Source: Streptomyces luteolus (GTDB lineage Bacteria > Actinomycetota > Actinomycetes > Streptomycetales > Streptomycetaceae). From it: 64,000 nt of DNA. The notes beneath the pieces were generated by a model, which was given only the letters and a program-made list of their open reading frames with translations, was not told where the DNA came from and searched no databases. Where the stretch lies: NCBI RefSeq assembly GCF_029968015.1, contig NZ_JASCIS010000020.1, positions 94,171 to 158,170 of the forward strand, in the 5' to 3' direction. Position numbers and translations under genes: made by a program. Positions 40,665 to 48,705 of this stretch are shown one piece after another (positions within the stretch are counted from its first letter, which is position 1; each line of letters starts with the position of its first letter).

Positions 40665-41746
40665 TGGCAGGCAAGCCCGGCACCCTGGCCCGCTTCCACC
40701 CGCTCCGCGTCACAGCCGTCGACCGGCTCACGGACGACGCCGTGGCCCTGACCTTCGACGTACCGGCCGAACTCCGCGCCGAGTACCGCTTCGCACCAGG
40801 CCAGCACCTCGCCCTGCGCCGCCAGACGGACGGCCCCGAGATCCGGCGCACCTACTCCGTGTGCTCCCCCGCCCTCAACCCTGACGGACCCGGGCAACTC
40901 CGGGTCGGGGTGCGCATGGTCGAAGGCGGCACGTTCTCCCCGTACGCACACAAAGAGATCGCCGTCGGCGACGTACTGGACGTGATGACGCCCGCCGGGC
41001 GCTTCACCCTGGAACCGCAGCCCGGTCACTATGCCGCGATCGTCGGCGGCAGCGGCATCACCCCGGTGCTCTCCATCGTCTCGACGCTCCTCGCCCGCGA
41101 GCCGAACGCCCGGTTCTGCCTGATACGCAGTGACCGCACCGCGGCCTCGACGATGTTCCTGGAGGAGGTGGCCGACCTCAAGGACCGCTATCCGACGCGG
41201 TTCCAGCTCGTCACGGCCTTCTCCAGAGAGGAGCAACAGGCCGGAGTGGTGACCGGTCGGCTCGACGAGGAACGCCTCACGCATCTGCTGCCCGCACTGC
41301 TGCCCGTCGACGACATCGCCGGCTGGTTCCTCTGCGGCCCCTTCGGCCTGGTCCAGGGCACCGAGCGGGCCCTGCGCTCCCTCGGCGTGCGCAGAAGCCG
41401 GATCCACGAGGAGATCTTCCACGTCGAGAACGGCGCCTCGGCACCCGCGCCCGCCGCCGCCACACCCGCGCACAGCACGGTGACCGCGACGCTCGACGGC
41501 CGTTCCGGCACCTGGCCCGTGCAGGACGGCGAAGCCCTGCTCGACACGGTGCTGCGCAACAGATCGGACGCACCGTACGCGTGCAAGGGCGGCGTCTGCG
41601 GCACCTGCCGGGCGTTCCTGGTCTCGGGAGAGGTGCGCATGGACCGCAACTTCGCCCTCGAACCCGAGGAGACGGAGGCCGGTTTCGTCCTCGCCTGCCA
41701 GTCCCACCCGGCCACGGAGAAGGTGGAGTTGGACTTCGACCGTTGA
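40664..41746 (+). CDS. paaE: 1,2-phenylacetyl-CoA epoxidase reductase PaaE
   Basis: 360 residues from ATG 40664 (AAGGAG five bases upstream; TGATG overlap with paaD). FAD-binding ferredoxin-reductase domain (RRTYSVCSPALN), NAD-binding domain (GSGITPVLSIVSTLL) and C-terminal plant-type 2Fe-2S domain with C-x4-C-x2-C in CKGGVCGTCRAF and a fourth Cys in LACQSHP. Passes electrons from NADPH to the PaaA diiron centre. Last gene of the operon; the (CCCTT)7 tract follows. Confidence 0.94.
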   Translation: MAGKPGTLARFHPLRVTAVDRLTDDAVALTFDVPAELRAEYRFAPGQHLALRRQTDGPEIRRTYSVCSPALNPDGPGQLRVGVRMVEGGTFSPYAHKEIAVGDVLDVMTPAGRFTLEPQPGHYAAIVGGSGITPVLSIVSTLLAREPNARFCLIRSDRTAASTMFLEEVADLKDRYPTRFQLVTAFSREEQQAGVVTGRLDEERLTHLLPALLPVDDIAGWFLCGPFGLVQGTERALRSLGVRRSRIHEEIFHVENGASAPAPAAATPAHSTVTATLDGRSGTWPVQDGEALLDTVLRNRSDAPYACKGGVCGTCRAFLVSGEVRMDRNFALEPEETEAGFVLACQSHPATEKVELDFDR

Positions 41747-41762
41747 CCGTCCCGTACGCCTC

Positions 41763-41797
41763 CCCTTCCCTTCCCTTCCCTTCCCTTCCCTTCCCTT
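41763..41797. repeat. (CCCTT)7 microsatellite upstream of the acyl-CoA dehydrogenase
   Basis: Seven perfect head-to-tail CCCTT units, directly followed by the TAGAACCTGTTCTA palindrome. Such tracts change length readily by slippage. Confidence 0.95.
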
Positions 41798-41810
41798 AGA
41801 ACCTGTTCTA
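41797..41810. promoter_or_regulatory. KstR-like palindrome TAGAACCTGTTCTA
   Basis: Fits TnnAACnnGTTnnA, the KstR (TetR family) operator motif of actinobacterial sterol and lipid catabolism, 74 bases before the acyl-CoA dehydrogenase start. A second palindrome TGACGATCCGTCA follows at 41814-41826. Confidence 0.6.
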
Positions 41811-41813
41811 TCT

Positions 41814-41826
41814 TGACGATCCGTCA
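41814..41826. promoter_or_regulatory. palindrome TGACG-ATC-CGTCA
   Basis: Five-base inverted arms four bases after the KstR-like box. Possible second operator or overlap with the promoter (TTGACG at 41813-41818). Confidence 0.45.
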
Positions 41827-41883
41827 GATCAGGGTCCGCCGCCCGGACCCCAAGGACAGCACCGGAGCCGGGGAGGACAGGCA

Positions 41884-43023
41884 GTGGACTTCACCTTCAC
41901 CGAAGAGCAACAAGCAGCCGTCGAGGCAGCCAAGGCCGTCTTCGCCACCACCACACCCGACGCCGTACCCAGCCCCGCCCTCACCACCAGAGCCGTGGCC
42001 GACGACTTCGACCGCGCCCTGTGGAACAACCTGGCCCAGTCCGACCTGCTGAGCCTGCTCATCGACGAGGAACACGACGGCGCGGGCCTCGACGCCATCG
42101 CCCTCTGCCTCGTCCTGCGCGAATCCGCCCGAACACTCGCCCGCGTACCCCTCCTGGAGAACAGCGCCGCCACCCACGCCGTACAGACCTACGGCAGCCC
42201 CGAGTTGAAACAGCGCACTCTCTCGGCCACAGCCCGCGGCGAACTCGTCCTCACCGTCGCCGCCAACGGCCGCACCGGACACGACCCCGCCGAACTGGCC
42301 GTCACCGCCCGCCAGGACCCGAACGACCACAGCTGGACCCTCGACGGCACCCAGACAGCAGTGCCCTGGGCCCACAACGCCGACCTGATCATGGTGCCCG
42401 CCCACACCCCCGAGGGCCGCACCGTACTGGCCGCCCTCCACCGCACCCAGGACGGCGTCACCCTCGCCGACCAGTACTCCACCAACGGCGAACGCCTCGG
42501 CGAACTCCACCTCGACTCCGCCCGCGTCCCCACCACGGACGTCATCGACACCGAGGGCGCCTGGGACTCGCTGCGCACCCTCCTCACCACCGGAACCTGC
42601 GCACTCGCCCTCGGCCTCGGCGAAGCCGTACTCGCGATGTCCAGCGACTACACCAGCAAACGCGAACAGTTCGGCCACCCCGTGGCCACCTTCCAGGCCG
42701 TAGCCGTACAGGCAGCAGACCGCTACATCGACTTGCGCGCCATGGAAGTCACGCTCTGGCAGGCCGCCTGGCGCATCGCGACCGCAACCGACGGAACACT
42801 CCCCGCGGCCGGCGACGTCGCAGTCGCCAAGATCTGGGCCTCAGAAGGCGTACGACGCGTCGTACAGACCGCACAACATCTGCACGGCGGCTTCGGCGCC
42901 GACACCGACTACCCGCTGCACCGCTACCACGCCTGGGCCAAACACCTCGAGCTGTCCCTCGGCCCCGCGGCAGCCCACGAGGAAACCCTGGGCAACCTCC
43001 TCGCCGCCCACAGCCTCAGCTGA
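41884..43023 (+). CDS. acyl-CoA dehydrogenase family protein (FadE27-like)
   Basis: 379 residues from GTG 41884 (GGGGAGGAC upstream). Acyl-CoA dehydrogenase N-terminal, middle and C-terminal domains; FAD-contact pattern SKREQFGHPVATFQAV and the late HLHGGFGADTDYPLHRYHAW. The position of the usual catalytic Glu (YEGT block) appears to be Leu (ELSLGPAAAH), as in the small subunits of heteromeric sterol-type dehydrogenases. With the KstR-like box upstream this suggests side-chain or lipid oxidation with a partner subunit encoded elsewhere. Lies after the paa operon but is separately promoted. Confidence 0.85.
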   Translation: MDFTFTEEQQAAVEAAKAVFATTTPDAVPSPALTTRAVADDFDRALWNNLAQSDLLSLLIDEEHDGAGLDAIALCLVLRESARTLARVPLLENSAATHAVQTYGSPELKQRTLSATARGELVLTVAANGRTGHDPAELAVTARQDPNDHSWTLDGTQTAVPWAHNADLIMVPAHTPEGRTVLAALHRTQDGVTLADQYSTNGERLGELHLDSARVPTTDVIDTEGAWDSLRTLLTTGTCALALGLGEAVLAMSSDYTSKREQFGHPVATFQAVAVQAADRYIDLRAMEVTLWQAAWRIATATDGTLPAAGDVAVAKIWASEGVRRVVQTAQHLHGGFGADTDYPLHRYHAWAKHLELSLGPAAAHEETLGNLLAAHSLS

Positions 43024-43039
43024 AGCGAGGCCAGACCCC

Positions 43040-43384
43040 TCACACGACGGCGCCGGGCTGCCCCTCGGCATCCACGACGGGGCGGCCCGAAACAGCCCAC
43101 GCCTCCATGCCACCGGCCACGTTCACAGCGTCGATACCCTGCTGCGCGAGATACATCGTCACCTGCGCGGAGCGCCCGCCCGACCGGCAGATCACATTGA
43201 TCCGACCGTCCTGCGGCGCCGCATCGGTCAACTCGCCGTACCGGGCCACGAACTCACTCATCGGAATGTGCAGCGCACCCTCCGCGTGACCTGCCTGCCA
43301 CTCCGCGTCCTCACGGACATCGAGCAGAAAGTCACCGTCCGCGAGCTCAGTGACATCAACCGTGGGCACAGATCCGAAAGCCAT
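43040..43384 (-). CDS. rhodanese-like domain protein
   Basis: 114 residues, a single rhodanese domain: DFLLDVREDAEWQAGHAEGA with the CH2-type ILHIPMSEF region and the active-site loop ICRSGGRSAQ carrying the catalytic Cys. Transfers sulfur from a persulfide, or merely binds. Converges on the acyl-CoA dehydrogenase gene with 16 bases between stops. Confidence 0.92.
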   Translation of the reverse strand: MAFGSVPTVDVTELADGDFLLDVREDAEWQAGHAEGALHIPMSEFVARYGELTDAAPQDGRINVICRSGGRSAQVTMYLAQQGIDAVNVAGGMEAWAVSGRPVVDAEGQPGAVV

Positions 43385-43470
43385 ACCCCGACGCTACCGG
43401 ACCTTTCCCACCCACCGAACGCTGACCTCGACACCCCAGGCACATCGGCCCTCGACCGACGAGCCAAACC

Positions 43471-43545
43471 GACAAGCCGCCCCGGGCAGCCGGCGTCAGC
43501 CGACGAGCCGCCCCGGGCAGCCGGCGTCAGCCGACGAGCCGCCCC
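43471..43545. repeat. 31-bp tandem repeat spanning the stop codon of the J-domain gene
   Basis: Two full 31-base units at 43471-43501 and 43502-43532 (one difference) and a partial third from 43533. The stop codon TGA of the J-domain gene (43527-43529) lies in the second unit, so the first is a downstream duplicate of the gene's end. Confidence 0.9.
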
Positions 43546-44339
43546 AGCTCCGCCTCACGCTCGGCGACCTGCGCCAACAGCTGCTCGGCGATGTCCTCCA
43601 GCAGCCGGTCCGGATCATCCGGCGCCATCCGCAGCATCGAACCGATCGCGCCCTCCTCAAGGTCTCGGGCCACCAGCGTCAGCATCTCCTTGCGCTGCGC
43701 CAGCCACTCGAGCCGCGCGTACAGCTCCTCGCTCTTGCTCGGCCGATCCGCCTCCGCCACCGGCCCGGCGGCCCACTCCGCCGACAGCTCCGTCAGCAGA
43801 ACCTCGTCACCCCGGCCGTACGCGGCATTGACGCGGACCATGAACTCCTCGCGCCGCTCCCGCTCCTTGTCGTCCTGCGCCAGATCGGGATGCGCCTTGC
43901 GCACCAGCTCGCGATAGAGCCTGCGCGCCTCATCACTCGGCCGAACCCGCTCCGGAGCCCGCACCGGCAACTCGGACAACATCGCCGAGGCCTCCGGCGA
44001 CAGCCCGTCGGAGTCCATCCACTCCTGGAACAGCTCCGACACATCAGGCATCGGCATCACCCGAGCCCGCAGCTCCTGGGCCCGCCGCACATCCTCGGCA
44101 TTCCCGGTACGCGCCGCCCGCGCCTCGGCGATCTGTGCGTCCAGCTCCTCGAGCCGCGCGTACATCGGGCCGAGCTTCTGGTGATGGAGCCGCGAGAAGT
44201 TCTCCACCTCGACCCGGAACGTCTCCACCGCGATCTCGAACTCGATCAATGCCTGCTCGGCCACCCACACCGCCTGCTCGAGCCTGGCCTCGGGCCGCTC
44301 GTCATCGGGCCGGTTCACCGCGTCCTCCGGGTTCGTCAC
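43527..44339 (-). CDS. J-domain (DnaJ-like) protein
   Basis: 270 residues from GTG 44339. Helices at 15-70 look like a coiled coil (AVWVAEQALIEFEIAVETFR). A J-domain-like segment lies near 145-195 with RRLYRELVRKAHPDLAQDDK (HPD motif), followed by AAYGRGDEVLLTELSAEW. The C-terminal part is helical with heptad-like spacing. Probable Hsp70 co-chaperone or a J-like adaptor; partner unknown. Ribosome site is weak. Confidence 0.82.
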   Translation of the reverse strand: MTNPEDAVNRPDDERPEARLEQAVWVAEQALIEFEIAVETFRVEVENFSRLHHQKLGPMYARLEELDAQIAEARAARTGNAEDVRRAQELRARVMPMPDVSELFQEWMDSDGLSPEASAMLSELPVRAPERVRPSDEARRLYRELVRKAHPDLAQDDKERERREEFMVRVNAAYGRGDEVLLTELSAEWAAGPVAEADRPSKSEELYARLEWLAQRKEMLTLVARDLEEGAIGSMLRMAPDDPDRLLEDIAEQLLAQVAEREAELGRLVG

Positions 44340-44471
44340 GCACCCAGCGTACGGCCCGGGGGCGGCGGGTCTCACTCCCCACTCGGGGAGGGGCCCCTCC
44401 CCCCTCCCTCCCCCACCCCACCCCCCCGAATTCCCCACCCCCCACACACCCCCTCAACCCCTCACCCCACC
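44340..44471. other. C-rich low-complexity spacer
   Basis: A run of CCCC(T/A) sequence on the + strand between two minus-strand genes; no gene or hairpin is seen. Confidence 0.6.
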
Positions 44472-45773
44472 TCAAACCCCCATCTCAGCCCCGATCCGCC
44501 CTTCCCGGATGCCCGCGACGAGGCGTGCGTGGTCGGCCTCTGTGCGGTCGGCGTAGGACACGGCGAAGCCGGCGAACGCCTCGTCGAGTTCGTCGTTCTT
44601 CCCGCAGTAGCCGGATATGAGGCGCGGGTCGGCGCTGTGTGCGTGGGCGCGGGCGAGGAGCGCGCCGGTCATGCGGCCGTAGTCGTCGATCTGGTCGGCG
44701 GTGAGCGCGGCCGGGTCGACGCTTCCCTTTCTGTTTCTGAACTGCCTTACCTGGAACGGCCGTCCGTCGACGGTGGTCCAGCCGAGGAGTATGTCGCTGA
44801 CTACTTGCATGCGTTTCTGTCCGAGGACGACGCGGCGTCCTTCGTGCGGGATGTCGGGTGCTTTGAAGCCGGTGGTGGGCAGGTGCGGCAGCAGTGTCGA
44901 CGGCCGTGCTTCCTTGACCTGCAGTACGAGCGGTTCGCCTCGGTGGTCCTGGAGGAGCACGACGTACGACCTGGCGCCGACGCTGCCGGTGCCGACGATT
45001 CGGAAGGCGACGTCCTGGATCGCGTACCGGGCGAGGAGCGGGAGCCGGTCCTCGGACAGCGTGGTCAGGTATTCGCCGAGCCCTTGGGCGACGGCGGCTG
45101 CTTCGACGTCGGGTATGCGGCGCAGTACAGGCGGGGCGTCGATGAAGCGTCTGGTGCCGTCGGTGAGGGTTTCGGTGGACTTGGCGGCGAAGCGGCCGCT
45201 GGTGTTGTGGCGTGCTTTCTCCGCGACGCGTTCGAGGGTGCCGAGGAGGTCGTGGGCGTCGGTGTGGGAGACGAGTTCTTCGTCGGCGATGGCGTTCCAG
45301 GCGTCGAGGACGGGGAGTCTGGCGAGGAGCCGCATGGTGCGCCGGTAGGCGCCGACGGCGTCGTGGGCGGCGGCGCGGCAGATGTCTTCGTCGGCACCCG
45401 CTTCTCGTCCGGCGAGGACGAGGGAGGTGACGAGCCGCTTGAGGTCCCATTCCCAGGGGCCGTGGACGGTTTCGTCGAAGTCGTTGAGGTCGATGACGAG
45501 TTCGCCGCGGGCGTCGCCGTACAGACCGAAGTTGCCGGCGTGGGCGTCTCCGCATATCTGGGCGCCGATACCGGTGGCCGGGGTGCGGGCGAGGTCATAC
45601 GCCATGAGGCCGGCGGAGCCGCGCAGGAAGGCGAAGGGGGTGGCGGCCATCCTGCCGACGCGGATCGGCGCGAGTTCGGGGAGCCGGCCGAGGTTGGACT
45701 CCTCGACGGCGGTGACGGCGTCGGGGCGGCCTTCGGAGTCGGGGGCCGTCTGGGCGTGGGCGGAGCGGGGCAC
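44472..45773 (-). CDS. DUF2252 domain protein (N-terminus displaced by a frameshift)
   Basis: 433 residues as an open frame from GTG 45773, beginning VPRSAHAQTAP. DUF2252 blocks are clear: NLGRLPELAPIRVGRMAATP, FAFLRGSAGLMAYDLA, GDAHAGNFGLYGDARGELVI and DLNDFDETVHGPWEWDLKRL, a kinase-like fold of unknown role. Upstream in this frame the sequence GKALRTR still matches the family, but no start codon is available; the missing N-terminus is in another frame (45774-45924). The intact part is otherwise full length at its C-terminus. Confidence 0.88.
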   Translation of the reverse strand: MPRSAHAQTAPDSEGRPDAVTAVEESNLGRLPELAPIRVGRMAATPFAFLRGSAGLMAYDLARTPATGIGAQICGDAHAGNFGLYGDARGELVIDLNDFDETVHGPWEWDLKRLVTSLVLAGREAGADEDICRAAAHDAVGAYRRTMRLLARLPVLDAWNAIADEELVSHTDAHDLLGTLERVAEKARHNTSGRFAAKSTETLTDGTRRFIDAPPVLRRIPDVEAAAVAQGLGEYLTTLSEDRLPLLARYAIQDVAFRIVGTGSVGARSYVVLLQDHRGEPLVLQVKEARPSTLLPHLPTTGFKAPDIPHEGRRVVLGQKRMQVVSDILLGWTTVDGRPFQVRQFRNRKGSVDPAALTADQIDDYGRMTGALLARAHAHSADPRLISGYCGKNDELDEAFAGFAVSYADRTEADHARLVAGIREGRIGAEMGV

Positions 45774-45924
45774 GCGGGTGCGCAGTGCCTTGCCGGGTGC
45801 GCTTCGGGGATTCTTCGCCGAGCCAGTGCGCGAACCCCGGTACGTGGGGGAGGCGCTGTGGTGCGGGGCCGGGTCGGTCCGGCCGCGTGCGGTGTTCGGA
45901 TACTGCTGTGTCCAGCTCGGTCAC
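45774..45924 (-). pseudogene. out-of-frame N-terminal part of the DUF2252 gene
   Basis: GTG 45924, preceded by GGGGGAGGCGG, opens a frame reading VTELDTAVSEH ... VPGFAHWLGEESPKRT. Removing one C from the CCC at 45795-45797 (minus strand ACCCGG to ACCGG) joins it to GKALRTRVPRSAHA, a continuous DUF2252 N-terminus. Either a real frameshift or a sequencing error; the former would leave the protein truncated. Confidence 0.7.
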
Positions 45925-46018
45925 GTGGACCGCCTCCCCCGGTGTTCGCCGCCGTTGTCGGGCGGTGTGGCATCGATGGGGACGACGGTACCGCCGGGGT
46001 GTGGGGACCGGCAGGGCC

Positions 46019-46027
46019 TGTGGATAA
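46019..46027 (-). promoter_or_regulatory. DnaA box (TTATCCACA on the minus strand)
   Basis: Exact 9-mer in the gap between the DUF2252 gene and tRNA-Leu. Confidence 0.45.
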
Positions 46028-46150
46028 CTCCGGAATTCGATCTTCCGCATCTCACATCCGCGCCGAGATCGGTGTGAGCTTCGGCACGTTCGAGGATCGC
46101 GCCCCGCCGGGCTCGCGCTGGGCCGAACGCCGAATCGCGTGCGGACATAG

Positions 46151-46187
46151 CAGAAGCCCCGCAGGTCGGTGACCTGCGGGGCTTCTG
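46151..46187 (-). terminator. terminator of tRNA-Leu
   Basis: Perfect 17-base stem (CAGAAGCCCCGCAGGTC and its complement) with a three-base loop, starting six bases after the 3' end of the tRNA. Confidence 0.9.
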
Positions 46188-46192
46188 ACTTG

Positions 46193-46276
46193 TGCGCGAG
46201 GGGGGAGTTGAACCCCCACGCCCTTGCGGGCACTGGAACCTGAATCCAGCGCGTCTGCCTATTCCGCCACCCGCGC
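46193..46276 (-). tRNA. tRNA-Leu (anticodon CAG)
   Basis: 84 bases folding as a class II tRNA: acceptor GCGCGGG with CTCGCGC plus discriminator A, D-arm GGCGGAATAGGCAGACGC, anticodon stem CTGGA/TCCAG enclosing TTCAGGT (anticodon CAG), long variable arm TGCCCGCAAGGGCG and T-arm with GTTCAACT. CCA is not encoded. Reads CTG, the commonest Leu codon in this genome. Confidence 0.95.
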
Positions 46277-46466
46277 ATTGGGTGTGTCGCCTGGCTTTCG
46301 CTTGCCGCGTCCGCCTGCCGACATCCAGAAGACTAGCACGGTGCGGAGGGTGGATTCACATCCGTTTTCAGCGGCCTCCGCCGATGCCCGCTCGGCCCCG
46401 GCAGGCCTCGGACCTGCACGGACCACACCTGATCCACCGCACCCCGACCTTCGCCAACTGGACCGA

Positions 46467-46510
46467 GTCGGGCCGATGTCGGGCCGATGTCGGGCCGATG
46501 TCGGGCCGGC
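46467..46510. repeat. 11-bp tandem repeat GATGTCGGGCC
   Basis: Three exact units plus flanking partial copies with an 11-base period (one helical turn). Confidence 0.85.
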
Positions 46511-46843
46511 CGGAGCGAGGCCGGCCTCGTAAAACCGGGCTTGGCCTCGTACGGCAGGCCTTGGCCGCGCACAACCGGGCTTCGCCCCGCACAACGGGCT
46601 CGCCCCGTACGACCAGGCGTCACCCCGTACCGGCTGGGCTTCGCCTCGTACGACCGACTGGGAGGCCTGGGCGGCTTCCGTCTCAGACGAACGCCCACGC
46701 CCCCTGCCCACACCCCGTGCGGCCCTCCCCCGGCGAACCCCGGAGACCCCGCGACCCCGGACACCCCGGCGCCGCCACCGACCCCCGCCCCCCGACGCCC
46801 CACCGACCGCCCGCCACCCCGCCCCTCCACCCCTCCGCCCCAG

Positions 46844-46852
46844 TTATCCACA
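46844..46852 (+). promoter_or_regulatory. DnaA box TTATCCACA
   Basis: Exact 9-mer in the gene-free region upstream of fhaA. Confidence 0.45.
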
Positions 46853-47235
46853 GGCAAAGCACCCACGTCCCCAGGTGCGGGACACTGGCTCAGGGCCGCC
46901 TCTACGATCCGGTGTGGGAGTGCGCGGGCAGGAGCAGTGGATTGCCCGCGGACGAGCACAGGCTGAGCACGTGGACTTCGAGTGCGCTTGGACACGTGCG
47001 GCACGTGGACATGGCCATGTGGGAACACGTGGCCGAGGACATGCGGAGCGCTGGGACCTGGGCATATGTGTCCGGACATGCGGAGCACGTCGGCATGACG
47101 TGTGAAGTGCGTGGACGGGGACATGTGAGAGGCGACACCCATCCGCAGGCCAGAGAAGGGGAACCAGCCGATTTCCCGGCGCGTGGATACGATCAGTAAG
47201 CAGTACCAGGATGATGACGACCGGAGGAGGTGCCC

Positions 47236-48090
47236 ATGGGAGTCCTGAAGAAGTTCGAACAGCGACTCGAAGGTCTGGTCAACGGCACCTTCGCCAAGGT
47301 GTTCAAGTCCGAGGTCCAGCCGGTCGAGATCGCTGGTGCGCTGCAGCGTGAGTGCGACAACAACGCCACGATCTGGAATCGCGAGCGGACCGTCGTGCCC
47401 AACGACTTCATCGTGGAGCTGAGCGCTCCCGACTACGAGCGGCTGAGCCCGTACTCGGGCCAGCTCGGGGACGAGCTCTCCGGGATGGTCCGGGACTACG
47501 CGAAGCAGCAGCGGTACACCTTCATGGGCCCGATCAAGGTCCATCTGGAGAAGGCCGACGATCTGGACACCGGTCTGTACCGGGTCCGGAGCCGGACGCT
47601 TGCGTCTAGTTCGTCACAGCATCCGGCGGGGCCGGCCGCGGCCCCGGGTGGCGAGCAGCGCGGCGGGGGTTACGGCTACCCGCCCGCGGGAGGCGCTCCG
47701 GCGGCCGCGCCCGCGGGTGCTCCGCCGATGCCGTCCGCGCCGCCGCCCGGCGCGGGCCGTAGCCCGCAGGCGCGTGCGCAGGGGCCCTCGGGCCCGCTGC
47801 CGGGTGCGCAGACGCGGCGTTGGATCGAGATCAACGGCACGCGCCATCAGATCTCGCGGCCGACGATGGTCCTCGGCCGCAGCACCGACGCCGATGTACG
47901 GATTGACGATCCCGGCGTCTCGCGCCGGCACTGTGAGATCCGGACCGGAACGCCCTCGACGATCCAGGATCTCGGGTCCACCAACGGCATCGTGGTGGAC
48001 GGGCAGCACACCACCCGCGCTACGCTCCGCGACGGCTCGCGGATCGTCGTGGGCAGTACCACCATCATTTACCGGCAAGCCGAAGGGTGA
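47236..48090 (+). CDS. fhaA: FHA domain protein FhaA (DUF3662)
   Basis: 284 residues from ATG 47236 (GGAGGAGG five bases upstream). N-terminal DUF3662 domain (VLKKFEQRLEGLVNGTFAKV ... VVPNDFIVELSAPDYERL), a Gly/Pro/Ala linker and a C-terminal FHA domain (residues ~195-284) with GRSTDADVRI, SRRHCEI and GSTNGI, the phosphothreonine-binding loops. In mycobacteria FhaA links the PknA/PknB kinases to MviN and cell-wall synthesis. First gene of the six-gene operon ending with pknB. Confidence 0.95.
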   Translation: MGVLKKFEQRLEGLVNGTFAKVFKSEVQPVEIAGALQRECDNNATIWNRERTVVPNDFIVELSAPDYERLSPYSGQLGDELSGMVRDYAKQQRYTFMGPIKVHLEKADDLDTGLYRVRSRTLASSSSQHPAGPAAAPGGEQRGGGYGYPPAGGAPAAAPAGAPPMPSAPPPGAGRSPQARAQGPSGPLPGAQTRRWIEINGTRHQISRPTMVLGRSTDADVRIDDPGVSRRHCEIRTGTPSTIQDLGSTNGIVVDGQHTTRATLRDGSRIVVGSTTIIYRQAEG

Positions 48091-48100
48091 AGCGGGGGCA

Positions 48101-48613
48101 ATGTCAGAGCTGACCCTGACGGTCATGCGGCTGGGTTTCCTGGCCGTCCTGTGGCTGTTCGTGATCGTGGCCGTCCAGGTCATCCGCAGCGACCTGTTCG
48201 GTACGCGCGTCACGCAACGCGGTTCGCGCCGCGGTGGCGAGGCGCGCCCGCAGGGCCGCCAGCAGGCGGCGCCTCCCGCGCCGCGGCAGCAGAGCAGTGG
48301 GGGGCGGCAGCGCCGTGGTGCGCCGTCGAAGCTCGTGGTGTCCGAGGGCACGTTGACGGGTACGACGGTGGCGCTGCAGGGGCAGACGATCACGCTGGGC
48401 CGTGCGCACGATTCGACGATCGTCCTGGACGACGACTACGCGTCGAGCAGGCATGCCAGGATCTACCCGGACCGCGACGGTCAGTGGATCGTGGAGGATC
48501 TCGGGTCCACGAACGGCACGTATCTCGACCGGACCCGGCTGACCACTCCGACGCCCGTGCCTCTCGGTGCGCCGATCCGCATCGGCAAGACCGTCATCGA
48601 GCTGCGGAAGTAG
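48101..48613 (+). CDS. fhaB: FHA domain protein FhaB (FipA)
   Basis: 170 residues from ATG 48101 (GGGGGC before it), ten bases after fhaA. N-terminal membrane helix (LGFLAVLWLFVIVAVQVI), basic linker, and FHA domain with LGRAHDSTIVLDD, SSRHARI and GSTNGTYLDRT. Membrane-attached phosphothreonine reader that recruits divisome proteins in mycobacteria. Confidence 0.95.
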   Translation: MSELTLTVMRLGFLAVLWLFVIVAVQVIRSDLFGTRVTQRGSRRGGEARPQGRQQAAPPAPRQQSSGGRQRRGAPSKLVVSEGTLTGTTVALQGQTITLGRAHDSTIVLDDDYASSRHARIYPDRDGQWIVEDLGSTNGTYLDRTRLTTPTPVPLGAPIRIGKTVIELRK

Positions 48614-48705
48614 TGCTACGTCATGAATAAGCGCGAGCGGAGCGAGCGAGCCGACGCGGCCCCCACGACGGGCCCGAGCGCGCTCCCGACCGGAGGGTGG
48701 GCACC

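Larger units (their letters stand above)
46277..47235. other. 959-base gene-free region upstream of fhaA
   Basis: No convincing gene: the long open frames are repetitive. It holds four tandem 11-base units GATGTCGGGCC (about 46467-46510), a degenerate series of CTTCGCC-CGTACGACC-like units (46510-46660), a DnaA box at 46844-46852, and a 180-base stretch (46968-47130) dense in CACGTG/ACATG motifs. The fhaA promoter is probably close to 47185 (TACGAT). Confidence 0.6.

Noticed and set aside
45918..45931. GGTCACGTGGACC as a parS or E-box site
   Set aside because: Flanks do not match parS, and the sequence is the start codon region of the DUF2252 gene.
46192..47199. A long open frame over the region upstream of fhaA
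   Set aside because: It crosses the tRNA-Leu gene antisense and then repeats; no ribosome site, no domain, and the protein is compositionally repetitive.
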